Below are positions 16,038-24,900 of a stretch of DNA of 32,794 bases, piece after piece. The stretch spans positions 1-32,794 of the forward strand of contig JAUXRW010000105.1 in assembly GCA_030681555.1 (NCBI GenBank), given 5' to 3'. This DNA is from Acidimicrobiales bacterium. GTDB taxonomy: Bacteria > Actinomycetota > Acidimicrobiia > Acidimicrobiales > VFJN01. Every line of letters starts with the position of its first letter. Positions within the stretch are counted from its first letter, which is position 1. A program made the translations under genes and the position numbers. Below the pieces are notes generated by a model. That model was not told the DNA's origin. It made no database searches and worked only from the letters and a program-made list of their open reading frames with translations.

Positions 16038-16187
16038 ATGCTGCTGAGGAGCCGAGCCCCGCGAGGCCACCAGACGGCGCAGCGCCAATCCATGCGGGGT
16101 GTCATTGGAAAGGGCATCGGGCGGACCTGTCCGGCCGAAGGCTCCGCTGAGCGGGCCTTCGAAGCTCCGCTTCGGAGGTCCATCTAG
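16038..16187 (+). CDS. Bridging micro-ORF 7 (49 codons) between rpsM and rpsK
   Basis: An ATG two bases after the rpsM stop opens a 49-codon frame whose TAG directly abuts the rpsK ATG. The peptide is Arg-rich (MLLRSRAPRGHQTAQRQSMR at the start, FEAPLRRSI at the end) with no family I recognise. The frame crosses two hairpins. Expected coverage by chance is not negligible, but the exact fit to both neighbours repeats the pattern of the other spacers. Confidence 0.35.
   Translation: MLLRSRAPRGHQTAQRQSMRGVIGKGIGRTCPAEGSAERAFEAPLRRSI
16136..16175 (+). promoter_or_regulatory. Two overlapping hairpins before rpsK
   Basis: CGAAGGC (16136-16142) pairs with GCCTTCG (16155-16161), extended by CCGC (16144-16147) with GCGG (16151-16154), one bulged T, loop TGA. 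An overlapping stem CGAAGC (16160-16165) with GCTTCG (16169-16174), loop TCC, cannot form at full length at the same time, so the two may be alternatives. The second is the reverse complement of the palindrome core after tuf. Confidence 0.5.
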
Positions 16188-16586
16188 ATGGCGAAGCCCA
16201 AGCCCGGCGGTCGCCGGCCCCGCAAGCGCGAGCGCAGGAACGTCTCCCACGGCGTCGCTCACATCAAGAGCTCGTTCAACAACACGATCATCACGATCAC
16301 CGACCAGGAGGGCAACGTCCTCTCCTGGGCCTCGGCCGGCAACGTCGGCTTCAAGGGCTCCCGCAAGTCCACACCGTTCGCCGCTCAGATGGCCGCCGAG
16401 AAGGCCGCCCGAGGCGCGATGGAGCACGGCGTCCGCAAGGTCGACGTGCAGGTGAAGGGCCCCGGGTCGGGTCGCGAGACCGCCATCCGCTCGCTGCAGA
16501 ACACCGGCATCGAGGTCACCGGCATCAAGGACGTCACCCCTGTTCCCCACAACGGCTGCCGCCCTCCCAAGCGGCGCCGGGTCTGA
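16188..16586 (+). CDS. rpsK: 30S ribosomal protein S11
   Basis: S11 sits on the 30S platform near the mRNA exit. The 132 residues include [63 protein letters not shown] (family core), then [20 protein letters not shown] and the end [21 protein letters not shown], all standard. The ATG immediately follows the stop of the preceding 49-codon frame; GGAGG (16175-16179) nearby is a good Shine-Dalgarno. rpsD follows after nine bases. Confidence 0.98.
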   Translation: MAKPKPGGRRPRKRERRNVSHGVAHIKSSFNNTIITITDQEGNVLSWASAGNVGFKGSRKSTPFAAQMAAEKAARGAMEHGVRKVDVQVKGPGSGRETAIRSLQNTGIEVTGIKDVTPVPHNGCRPPKRRRV

Positions 16587-16595
16587 GGCCCTCCC

Positions 16596-17210
16596 ATGGC
16601 TCGATACACCGGCCCCAAGGTAAAGATCTCGCGCCGCCTGGGCGTGAACATCTTCGAGAACGAGAAGGGCCGCAAGGCCCTCGAGAAACGCCCGTACCCC
16701 CCGGGGGAGCACGGGCGCTCGCGGCGGCGCCAGCCGTCGGAGTACTCGATGCAGCTGCAGGAGAAGCAGAAGGCGAAGCACATCTACGGCGTGCTCGAGA
16801 AGCAGTTCGAGAACCTCTACAAGGAGGCGACCCGCGAGAAGGGCGTCACCGGCGAGAGCCTGCTCCGGATGCTGGAGCAGCGGCTCGACAACGTGGTGTT
16901 CCGGGCCGGCTGGGCCCGCACCCGTCCGCAGGCCCGCCAGTTCGTGAACCACGGGCTGGTCGACGTCAACGGCCGCCGGGTCGACATCGCCAGCTTCCGG
17001 GTCCGCAAGGGCGACGTCGTCTCGCTGCGCGAGAAGAGCCAGCAGATGATCGTCATCCAGCACAACCTCGACACACTCGACGTGCGCCTCCCCGCGTGGA
17101 TGGACGCCGGCGAGGGGGGTCGCTCGATCACCGTGCGCGAGCTTCCGCTGCGCGAGCAGATCGACGTCCCCGTGCGTGAGCAGCTCATCGTCGAGCTGTA
17201 CTCCAAGTAG
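16596..17210 (+). CDS. rpsD: 30S ribosomal protein S4, cysteine-free form
   Basis: S4 nucleates 30S assembly and often represses the alpha operon. The 204 residues start ARYTGPKVKISRRLGVNIFE, with no N-terminal zinc cysteines (the C-minus form). RPYPPGEHGRSRRRQPSEYSMQLQEKQKAK is typical, and the S4 RNA-binding domain follows with MLEQRLDNVVFRAGWARTRPQARQFVNHGLVDVNGRRV. It ends EQLIVELYSK. Start ATG ten bases after rpsK. The zinc-containing paralogue is not seen here. Confidence 0.98.
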   Translation: MARYTGPKVKISRRLGVNIFENEKGRKALEKRPYPPGEHGRSRRRQPSEYSMQLQEKQKAKHIYGVLEKQFENLYKEATREKGVTGESLLRMLEQRLDNVVFRAGWARTRPQARQFVNHGLVDVNGRRVDIASFRVRKGDVVSLREKSQQMIVIQHNLDTLDVRLPAWMDAGEGGRSITVRELPLREQIDVPVREQLIVELYSK

Positions 17211-17251
17211 TCCGTCCCTCCCGCCGCCACCGATTCCAGAGGTAGCAGACC

Positions 17252-18190
17252 ATGCTCGTCATCCAGCGCCCCACCGTCGAGGCGATCGGCGAGGCCGAGG
17301 GCAACCGCCAGCGCTTCGCCGTCAGCCCGCTGGAGCCCGGCTTCGGCCACACCCTGGGCAACTCCCTGCGCCGCACGCTGCTGTCCTCGATCCCGGGGGC
17401 GGCGATCACGCAGCTCCGCTTCGACGACGCCCTCCACGAGTTCGACACCATCGCGGGCGTCACCGAGGACGTCACCGACATCATCCTGAACCTGAAGGAC
17501 CTCGTCCTCATCTGCCACAGCGACGAGCCCGTCACGCTGCGGCTCGACGCCAAGGGCGCCGCGCAGGTCACCGCCGCCGACATCGAGGCGAACTCCGACG
17601 TCGACATCCTCAACCCCGAGCTCTCGATCGCAACGCTGAACAAGGCCGCTCGGCTGGCCATAGACATCACCGTCGCCAAAGGCCGCGGCTACGTCTCGGC
17701 CGACCGCAACAAATCGAGCCAGACGATCGGCGTGATCCCGGTCGACTCGATCTTCTCCCCCGTCCGCCGGGTGTCGTTCCAGATCGAGCCCACCCGGGTC
17801 GAGCAGTCCACCGAATACGACCGGCTCGTCCTCGACATCGAGACCGACGGGTCGATCGAGCCCCGCGAGGCGCTGGCCTCGGCCGGCGACACGCTCCGCT
17901 CGCTGGTGGCCCTCGTCGCCGAGATGAGCGACGACCCGCAGGGCCTCGAGCTCGGCGAGGTCGCCACGGCCACCGCCGGGTCCCCCGACCTCGACCTCCC
18001 GATCGAGGACCTCGACCTCTCCGAGCGCCCCCGCAACTGCCTCAAGCGGGCCCAGGTCAACACGATCGGCGAGCTCCTGCTCAAGACCGAGGACGACCTG
18101 CTGGCCGTCACCAACTTCGGCCAGAAGTCGCTCGACGAGGTCATCCAGAAGCTCGACGAGCGCGGCCTGTCGCTGCGCACGAAGGACTAG
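17252..18190 (+). CDS. rpoA: RNA polymerase alpha subunit
   Basis: Alpha forms the dimer scaffold of RNA polymerase and its C-terminal domain binds promoter UP elements and activators. The 312-residue product has the N-terminal assembly part with LEPGFGHTLGNSLRRTLLSSIPGAAIT and LNPELSIATLNK, the RVSFQIEPTRVEQSTEYDRLVLDIETDGSI segment, an acidic linker near 230-245, and a C-terminal domain with DLDLSERPRNCLKRAQVNTIGELL, where the R/NCLK residues contact DNA, and NFGQKSLDEV. The ATG is preceded by AGAGGTAG. Length is normal for the family. Confidence 0.98.
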   Translation: MLVIQRPTVEAIGEAEGNRQRFAVSPLEPGFGHTLGNSLRRTLLSSIPGAAITQLRFDDALHEFDTIAGVTEDVTDIILNLKDLVLICHSDEPVTLRLDAKGAAQVTAADIEANSDVDILNPELSIATLNKAARLAIDITVAKGRGYVSADRNKSSQTIGVIPVDSIFSPVRRVSFQIEPTRVEQSTEYDRLVLDIETDGSIEPREALASAGDTLRSLVALVAEMSDDPQGLELGEVATATAGSPDLDLPIEDLDLSERPRNCLKRAQVNTIGELLLKTEDDLLAVTNFGQKSLDEVIQKLDERGLSLRTKD

Positions 18191-18196
18191 GACGCC

Positions 18197-18550
18197 ATGC
18201 CCGCCACCCCCAAGACGGGGCGCCGCTTCGGCGGCAGCTCCTCGCACCAGCGCCTGATGATGGCCAACCTCGTCGCGTCCCTCGTGGCCGCCGAGGGGAT
18301 CGTCACCACCGAGGCCAAGGCCAAGGCGCTGCGGCCGGTCGCCGAGAAGGTCATCACCAAGGCCAAGAAGGGCGGTCTCCACAACCACCGGCAGGTCGTC
18401 TCGTACCTGGGCGACAAGGAGATGGCGCACAAGCTCTTCACCGAGATCGGCCCGCGCTACGCCGACCGCAACGGCGGCTACACGCGAATCCTCAAGCTCG
18501 GCAACCGCCAGGGCGACAACGCTCCGATGGCGAGGATCGAACTCGTCTGA
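18197..18550 (+). CDS. rplQ: 50S ribosomal protein L17
   Basis: L17 lies by the tunnel exit. The 117 residues have [52 protein letters not shown], the complete conserved block, and a C-terminal strand region [30 protein letters not shown]. Many actinobacterial L17 proteins carry long acidic tails; this one does not. It starts six bases after rpoA and ends the alpha operon; a 117-base spacer leads to truA. Confidence 0.98.
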   Translation: MPATPKTGRRFGGSSSHQRLMMANLVASLVAAEGIVTTEAKAKALRPVAEKVITKAKKGGLHNHRQVVSYLGDKEMAHKLFTEIGPRYADRNGGYTRILKLGNRQGDNAPMARIELV

Positions 18551-18551
18551 G

Positions 18552-18671
18552 TTGCCTGCTGCGGGCGTCGCTGCGCTCCTGCCTCCGCAGGTGCCTCCCG
18601 GCGACCGGCGGAGCCGGCTCGCCTTCGGCCTGGCCACCGACCACCGCAGCCACCTGATCGGTTCTCCGTGA
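18552..18671 (+). CDS. Possible bridging frame 8 (39 codons, TTG start) between rplQ and truA
   Basis: A TTG right after the rplQ stop opens a 39-codon frame ending in the GTGA that starts truA. The peptide is Ala/Pro/Leu-rich. The spacer holds a long inverted repeat, GGCGACCGGC against GCCGGCTCGCC around GGA, similar to stems in other spacers. TTG starts are less common and there is no clear Shine-Dalgarno, so this is the weakest of the series. Confidence 0.22.
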   Translation: MPAAGVAALLPPQVPPGDRRSRLAFGLATDHRSHLIGSP

Positions 18672-19462
18672 CGCTGTTCGATCCACCTCCTCCAGCGGCC
18701 TCCGGGCCGCTGGTGCGCGTTCGGATGGTGGTGGCCTACGACGGCTCGGGGTTCCACGGGTTCGCCGTGCAGCCGGGGGTGCGGACGGTCGGCGGAGCGC
18801 TGGGCGAGGCCATGTCGAAGGTCGTCCGGGTGCCGGTGGAGCTGACCTGCGCCGGGCGCACCGATGCCGGCGTGCACGCGTGGGGCCAGGTCGTCCATGT
18901 CGACCTGCCCGAGGGCACCGACCTGGACCGCCTGCACCGGTCGCTGCTGAAGCTCCTCGGTCCCGCTGTCGTGGTCCGCACCGTCGAAGCCGTCGACGGG
19001 AGCTTCGACGCCCGCTTCTCGGCCCGCTCGCGCACGTACCGCTACTCGGTGCACAACGACCCGGTGCCCGACCCGTTCACCGCCCACCTGGCCTGGCACG
19101 TGCCGGAGGCGCTCGATCTCGACCTGCTCGCCCTGGCCTGCGACCCCTTCGTTGGTGAGCACGACTTCTCGGCGTTCTGCCGGCGGCCCAAGGGTCCGGA
19201 CGACAGCGAGCCGGCGTCGCTCGTCCGGCGCGTGCTCCGGGCCGGGTGGACCGACCTCGGCGACGGGCGGCTGCGCTTCGAGGTCGAGGCGACGGCCTTC
19301 TGCCACCAGATGGTGCGCAGCATCGTCGGCACCATCGTCGCGGCCGGCCACGGCCGGACGCGGGCGGGCGACATCCGCGGCATCCTCTGGTCCGGGGATC
19401 GAGCCCAGGCCGCCCCGGTGGCGCCGCCGCACGGGCTGTGCCTGTGGCAGGTCGCGTACTAG
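18668..19462 (+). CDS. truA: tRNA pseudouridine(38-40) synthase
   Basis: TruA converts uridines 38 to 40 of the tRNA anticodon arm to pseudouridine. The 264 residues contain MVVAYDGSGFHGFAVQPGVRTV, the catalytic-aspartate motif CAGRTDAGVHAWGQV (D66), FDARFSARSRTYRYSV, and the C-terminal elements VEATAFCHQMVRSIVGTIVAAG. The start GTG gives a short N-terminal segment (TLFDPPPPAASG) before the core; an alternative start closer to VRVRMVV is possible. The gene sits between rplQ and rplM, as in many actinobacteria. Confidence 0.95.
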   Translation: MTLFDPPPPAASGPLVRVRMVVAYDGSGFHGFAVQPGVRTVGGALGEAMSKVVRVPVELTCAGRTDAGVHAWGQVVHVDLPEGTDLDRLHRSLLKLLGPAVVVRTVEAVDGSFDARFSARSRTYRYSVHNDPVPDPFTAHLAWHVPEALDLDLLALACDPFVGEHDFSAFCRRPKGPDDSEPASLVRRVLRAGWTDLGDGRLRFEVEATAFCHQMVRSIVGTIVAAGHGRTRAGDIRGILWSGDRAQAAPVAPPHGLCLWQVAY

Positions 19463-19479
19463 CGGATCAGGCGGCGAAG

Positions 19480-19509
19480 TTGCGGGACCCCTCGGAGCGG
19501 CCCTAGTTT
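19480..19509 (+). promoter_or_regulatory. Possible promoter of rplM-rpsI
   Basis: TTGCGG (19480-19485) and TAGTTT (19504-19509) are 18 bases apart, the spacing seen before rplC, infA and groES. A small hairpin, GGCGC (19524-19528) with GCGCC (19533-19537), lies in the resulting leader. Confidence 0.4.
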
Positions 19510-19572
19510 TGCCCTTCGCTTGTGGCGCCTTCGCGCCCAGCAGCCCTGTCTGAAATCTCCGAGGACGTCCGC

Positions 19573-20022
19573 GTGCGCACCTACAGCCCGAAGGCCAGCG
19601 AGATCGACCGCAAGTGGTTCGTGATCGACGCCGAAGACCTCGTCCTCGGGCGCCTCGCCACGGAGACGGCGCGCATCCTGCGCGGCAAGCACAAGCCGTG
19701 CTTCGCTCCCCACCTCGACATGGGCGACCACGTCATCGTGGTGAACGCCGAGAAGGTCGTCGTCACGGCGAACAAGGCCGAGCAGAAGATGGTCTACCGG
19801 CACTCCGGCTTTCCCGGTGGCCTCAAGTCCCGCAGCTTCGGCGACGCCCATGCGCGACGCCCGGAGGAGTCCGTGCGGCGAGCCGTCCGCGGCATGCTCC
19901 CCAAGAACCGCCTCGGTCGCCAGATGCTGACGAAGCTCAAGGTCTACGCCGGGCCCGTCCACCCTCACTCGGCCCAGCGGCCCGAGCCTCTCGACCTCGC
20001 CGACGCCCGGCGTCCCGCGTAG
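19573..20022 (+). CDS. rplM: 50S ribosomal protein L13
   Basis: L13 is an early 50S assembly protein. The 149 residues from the GTG include [59 protein letters not shown], the loop [55 protein letters not shown] longer reading from a GTG at 19522 adds an unconserved stretch; I placed the start at 19573 because GAGGA lies seven bases upstream and the family begins at this point. rpsI follows after eight bases. Confidence 0.97.
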   Translation: MRTYSPKASEIDRKWFVIDAEDLVLGRLATETARILRGKHKPCFAPHLDMGDHVIVVNAEKVVVTANKAEQKMVYRHSGFPGGLKSRSFGDAHARRPEESVRRAVRGMLPKNRLGRQMLTKLKVYAGPVHPHSAQRPEPLDLADARRPA

Positions 20023-20030
20023 GAGATCTG

Positions 20031-20435
20031 ATGCCCCAGCCCATCGTGCAGTCCACCGGTCGCCGCAAGCGCGCCGTCGCCCGGGTGCGCGTCCACCGCC
20101 GTGAGGGCGAGGGCGAGGGCACGATCACGGTCAACAAGCGGCCGCTCACCGACTACTTCCCGTCGAAGACGCACATCATGGTGCTGACCGAGCCGCTCCG
20201 GGTCACCGAGACCACCGAGCAGTACGACGTCGACGCGACGCTCGCTGGCGGCGGGCCCACAGGCCAGGCGGGCGCCCTGCGCCACGGCATCGCTCGGGCC
20301 CTCATCGAGATCGACCCCGAGCTGCGGCCCGTCCTGAAGCGGGCCGGCTTTCTCACGCGAGACGATCGCAAGAAGGAGTCCAAGAAGTACGGGCTCAAGA
20401 AGGCCCGCAAGGCCCCCCAGTACTCGAAGCGCTAG
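20031..20435 (+). CDS. rpsI: 30S ribosomal protein S9
   Basis: S9 reaches the P site with its C-terminal tail. The 134 residues include [112 protein letters not shown]. The terminal KR contacts P-site tRNA. AGGAG overlapping the rplM stop is its Shine-Dalgarno, so the two genes are coupled. An inverted repeat follows the stop. Confidence 0.98.
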   Translation: MPQPIVQSTGRRKRAVARVRVHRREGEGEGTITVNKRPLTDYFPSKTHIMVLTEPLRVTETTEQYDVDATLAGGGPTGQAGALRHGIARALIEIDPELRPVLKRAGFLTRDDRKKESKKYGLKKARKAPQYSKR

Positions 20436-20447
20436 CCGTTGTGCTCC

Positions 20448-20467
20448 AAGGGGGCGTCGCCCCCCTT
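20448..20467 (+). terminator. Possible terminator after rpsI
   Basis: AAGGGGG (20448-20454) pairs with CCCCCTT (20461-20467) across a six-base loop. Only TTCGCAT follows, so there is no T-run; the position between rpsI and the differently functioning glmM supports a terminator role. Confidence 0.45.
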
Positions 20468-20534
20468 CGCATAACCCCCCATTGCCTCGCGCTCGCGAAT
20501 TGGCCCCTCCGGTGGGCTCTGGCACGCTCTGTCC

Positions 20535-21866
20535 GTGCTGAGGTTCGGGACCGATGGGGTTCGAGGGGTGGCGAACCTCGAGCTCACGCCTGAGCTCGTC
20601 CTCGCGCTCGGGCGCGCGGCTGCCCGGGTGCTGCGGGCCTCGCACTTCGTGGTGGGGCGCGACACCCGGAGGTCCGGGCCGCTGCTCGAGGCCGCGCTCG
20701 TCGCCGGCCTGACGGCGGAAGGGGCGGACGTGGAGCTGCTCGGCGTGGCGCCGACGCCGGCGGTGGCCTGGCTCTCCGCGCGCGACGGCCTCGCCGGGGC
20801 GGTCATCTCCGCTTCGCACAACCCGTACCAGGACAACGGCGTGAAGCTGTTCGGGCCGGGCGGGCGCAAGCTGAGCGACGAGATCGAGGACGCCCTCGAG
20901 GCCGAGCTGCACGCACTGCTGCACGGCGAGGCCCTGCGCGATCCGCTGGTAGGGGCGTCCGTGGGCACCGTCACGGAGGGCGGCGCCGACGTGGCGCGGT
21001 GGATGGAGTCGGTGGTGTCGTCCACCGACGGACGGGGACTGCAGGGGCTGCGCGTGGTGGTCGACTGCGCCAACGGCGCCGCCACCCTCCTCGGTCCGAA
21101 GGTGCTCCGGGCGCTCGGCGCGCACGTCGAGGTGCTCCACGCCGACCCCGACGGCACGAACATCAACGAGCGGTCGGGCTCGACGCACCCGGCAGATCTC
21201 CGGCGTGCCGTCGTGCAGTCGGGCGCCGATGCCGGCATCGCGTTCGACGGCGACGCCGACCGGGCGCTGGCCGTCGACGCCGCGGGTCGCCTGATCGACG
21301 GCGACCAGATCATGGCCATCGTCGCCATCGACCGGAAGGCGCGCGGCGTCCTCGTTGACGATGCCGTGGTGGTGACCGTCATGACCAACCTCGGCTTCCG
21401 TCGGGGGATGGCCGACCACGGGATCGACGTGATCGAGGTGCCCGTCGGCGATCGCCACGTGCTCGCCGTCCTCGACCAGCGAGGGCTCAGCCTGGGCGGC
21501 GAGCAGAGCGGTCACGTCATCTTCCACGACCTCGCCACGACCGGGGACGGCCTGCTCACCGCCGTCCAGCTGCTCGATGTCGTCGCCCACTCGGGGCGCC
21601 CGCTCGGGGAGCTGGCGGACGCTGCGATGACGAAGCTGCCGCAGGTGCTGCGCAACGTCGCCGTGCCCGCGGCAGGGCGAGACGTGGCCGCCGAGCTCAC
21701 GGCCGAGGTGGCCGCCGCCGAGGCGGAGCTGGGCGAGCACGGGCGGGTCCTCCTGCGCCCGAGCGGCACCGAGCCGCTGGTCCGGGTGATGGTCGAGGCC
21801 CCCACGATGGACCAGGCGGAGGGCCTTGCGGACCGCCTCGCCGGAGCCGTCGCCGAGCTCGGGTAG
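20535..21866 (+). CDS. glmM: Phosphoglucosamine mutase
   Basis: GlmM interconverts glucosamine-6-phosphate and glucosamine-1-phosphate on the way to UDP-GlcNAc. The 443 residues start LRFGTDGVRGVAN and hold the active phosphoserine loop ISASHNPYQDNGVK (S94), the metal-binding DGDADR (238-243), the sugar-binding GGEQSGH and the C-terminal phosphate-binding RPSGTEPLVRVMVE. Length is normal. The start is GTG with no strong Shine-Dalgarno. It precedes the GlmS-like gene, which would supply its substrate. Confidence 0.97.
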   Translation: MLRFGTDGVRGVANLELTPELVLALGRAAARVLRASHFVVGRDTRRSGPLLEAALVAGLTAEGADVELLGVAPTPAVAWLSARDGLAGAVISASHNPYQDNGVKLFGPGGRKLSDEIEDALEAELHALLHGEALRDPLVGASVGTVTEGGADVARWMESVVSSTDGRGLQGLRVVVDCANGAATLLGPKVLRALGAHVEVLHADPDGTNINERSGSTHPADLRRAVVQSGADAGIAFDGDADRALAVDAAGRLIDGDQIMAIVAIDRKARGVLVDDAVVVTVMTNLGFRRGMADHGIDVIEVPVGDRHVLAVLDQRGLSLGGEQSGHVIFHDLATTGDGLLTAVQLLDVVAHSGRPLGELADAAMTKLPQVLRNVAVPAAGRDVAAELTAEVAAAEAELGEHGRVLLRPSGTEPLVRVMVEAPTMDQAEGLADRLAGAVAELG

Positions 21867-21919
21867 ATCCGGCCGTAGCGGTACGCTGATCGGGTTCCCG
21901 ACCCGGAAGGACCGCAGCC

Positions 21920-24900
21920 GTGTGCGGCATCATCGCCCTCGTGCGCGCCCCCGGCGCTCGTCGCCACTGGGCCGCGTCGGACGTCCTCGATCGCTTCGAC
22001 GCGATCCAGGCCGGCCTGTCCCCGGAGGGTGACCTCGTGGCCACGGCGGAGGCGGCGAAGCGGGCCCTCGCCGAGCTGGATGCCCTGCTGCTGGACACCG
22101 ACGGCGTCGCGCTCCTGGTGCGGGAGCAGAAGATCGCCATCCGGGCGCGCGCCGTATGCGCGACCGTCGCTGACTGGGTCGAGGCGGCCGAGTCGCGGCT
22201 CGACGTCGACGGGCCACCGCCGGGCCAGCCGCTCGAGGCGGCCAACGCCGCGCTCCTCTCGCTGAAGGACGCGCTCTGGGCCGTCGAGCGCGATCGGCTG
22301 CCGACGGCGGAGCGCGTGCGCGACTTCGTCGGGGCGGGGGCGTCGTGGTCGGCGATCGAGGTCGCCACGTCGATCCAGCAGGCCCTCAGCGCCCTCGACC
22401 GGCTGGAGGTCCGCGGGCGCGACTCGGCCGGCCTCACCGTTCTGGTCCAGCACCACGGTCTCGATTTGGCCGACCCGGCCATCGCCCGCCTCGTCGCGGC
22501 CCGAGACGCCGACGCGCTCTTCCGCTCGCTGTCGGTCCGCACGCCCGAGGGCCACCTGAGCTTCGTCTACAAGGCCGCTGCGGAGATCGGTGAGCTGGGG
22601 GACAACACCCGGAGCATCCGGACCACGATCGCCGGCGACGACCTCCTCCGCCTCGCGCTGGCCGCCGACACCGCGACGGCGGTCGTCCTCGGCCACACCC
22701 GTTGGGCGAGCGTCGGGATCATCTCCCAGCCGAACGCGCACCCGCTCGACAGCCGGGAGCTGGAGCGCCCCGACGGCCCGTACGTCACTGCGGTCCTCAA
22801 CGGCGACGTCGACAACTTCGCCGACCTCAAGGCGGCCGACGGCCTGCGCGTGGCGGCCGAGATCACCACCGACGCCAAGGTCATCCCCACGCTCGTCTCC
22901 CGACGGCTCGCCGGAGGTGTCGACCTCACCAGCGCGTTCCGGAACACGGTGGCTGCGTTCGAGGGGTCGGTGGCCATCGCCGCCAGCTCGGCGTCGCAGC
23001 CCGACCAGCTGCTGCTGGCGCTGCGGGGGAGCGGGCAGGCGCTCTACGTCGGGCTCCTCCCCGGCTGCTTCGTCGTCGCCTCCGAGCCCTACGGCGTGGT
23101 GGAGCTCACCGACACCTACCTCCGCATGGACGGGGAGACGCCGGCCAACGAGGACAACCCCACCGCCAGCCGCGGGCAGATCGTGCGGCTCGACGGCGCA
23201 CGGGCCGGACGCCACGAGGCGATCCTCCGGCAGTCCTACGACGGCACCGACCTCCCGGTGGCAGAGGCTGATCTCTCGCACGCCGAGATCACGACCCGGG
23301 ACATCGACCGCGGCGCGTTCCCGCACTTCCTCCTGAAGGAGATCACCGAGGCGCCGCAGAGCTTCCGCAAGACGCTGCGCGGCAAGCTCGTCGACGAGGG
23401 TGCCGGTCCGGTCGTGGTCCTCGGTCCCGACGTGCTCCCCCCTGACGTGGTCGACGACCTGCAGAGCGGCGCCATCGAGCGGGTCGAGGTCATCGGCCAG
23501 GGCACCGCCCACGTGGCGGGCCAGAGCCTGGCTGCTGCTCTGCTCATCGCGGCGCCCGACGGGCGGCTGCGGGTGCAGGCCCAGCAGGCGACCGAGCTCT
23601 CCGGCTTCGGGCTGCGGCCGGAGATGCGCGACACGCTCGTGATCGCGATCAGCCAGTCCGGCACCACCACCGACACGAACCGTACGGTCGACCTCGCGCG
23701 GGATCGCGGGGCTCGGGTCATCGCTATCGTCAACCGACGGAGCTCCGACCTCACGGACAAGGCCGACGGCGTCCTCTACACCTCCGACGGCCGTGACGTG
23801 GAGATGAGCGTCGCTTCGACGAAGGCCTTCTACTCGCAGATCGCGGCGGGCTTCCTCCTCGCCTGGGCCATCGCCACCGAAGTGGGGGGCACCGTCGACC
23901 CCGAGGTGGTGAGCGCCCTGCGCTCCCTCCCGGAGGCCTTGGAGGCCACGGTCTCGCGCCGTGCCGCCGTGGCGGCGGTGGCCCAGCAGCTCGCCCCCCC
24001 GAAGCGGTACTGGGCCATCGTTGGCAACGGGAGCAACCGCATCGCGGCGGAGGAGCTGCGGATCAAGCTGAGCGAGCTCTGCTACAAGGCCATCGCCTGC
24101 GACGCCACCGAGGACAAGAAGCACATCGACCTCTCCTCCGAGCCGCTCATCCTCGTGTGCGCCGCGGGCCTCGAGGGCTCGACCGCCGACGACGTGGCCA
24201 AGGAGGTCGCGATCTACCGCGCCCACAAGGCCACACCGATCGTGCTGGCCAGCGACGGGGAGGAGCGCTTCGCCGCTGCGCTGCAGGTGCTCTTCGTGCC
24301 GGCGACGCACCCGCAGCTCGCCTTCGTGCTCGCCTGCATGGCGGGCCACCTGTTCGGCTACGAGGCGGCGCTGGCCATCGACGCACAGGCCCTGCCGCTG
24401 CGCGCCGCCCGGGCGGCCATCGAGGAGGCCGTCGGCGAGTCGGCGGCCACGGACGGCGACGACCTCCTCCGCTCGCTCCGCCCGGCGATGGCGCGGGCGT
24501 CCGGCCAGTTCTTCGACGGGCTGCGCAGCGGTGCCTACGACGGGCACCTCGAGGCGAGCACCGCAGTGCGGCTCGCGTCGTCGTTGCGCTACGCCGTGGG
24601 CGTGGCTCCCCTCGAGTCGTACCAGGCCGAGCACGGGCGGATCGGCACTCCGGCGGTCGTCATCGACGACCTGACCGCCGCCCTCACCCAGGGCATCGAG
24701 GAGCTCACCCGCCCCGTCGACGCCATCAAGCACCAGGCCAAGACGGTGACCGTCGGCATCTCCCGCAGCGACGAGACCCTCCTCCAGCCCGCCCTCGTGC
24801 AGGCCGTGCTGGCGGCGGGCACCGCGCGCGACCGGCTCACCTACAAGACCCTCCGCACGCTCGCCGACCTCGACCCGGCCGTTGCCGAGGTCACCGGCTG

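Noticed and set aside
16817-19432. Reverse-strand open frame of 871 codons opposite rpsD, rpoA, rplQ and truA
   Set aside because: Same reason: all four sense genes are unambiguous and the antisense product has no motif.
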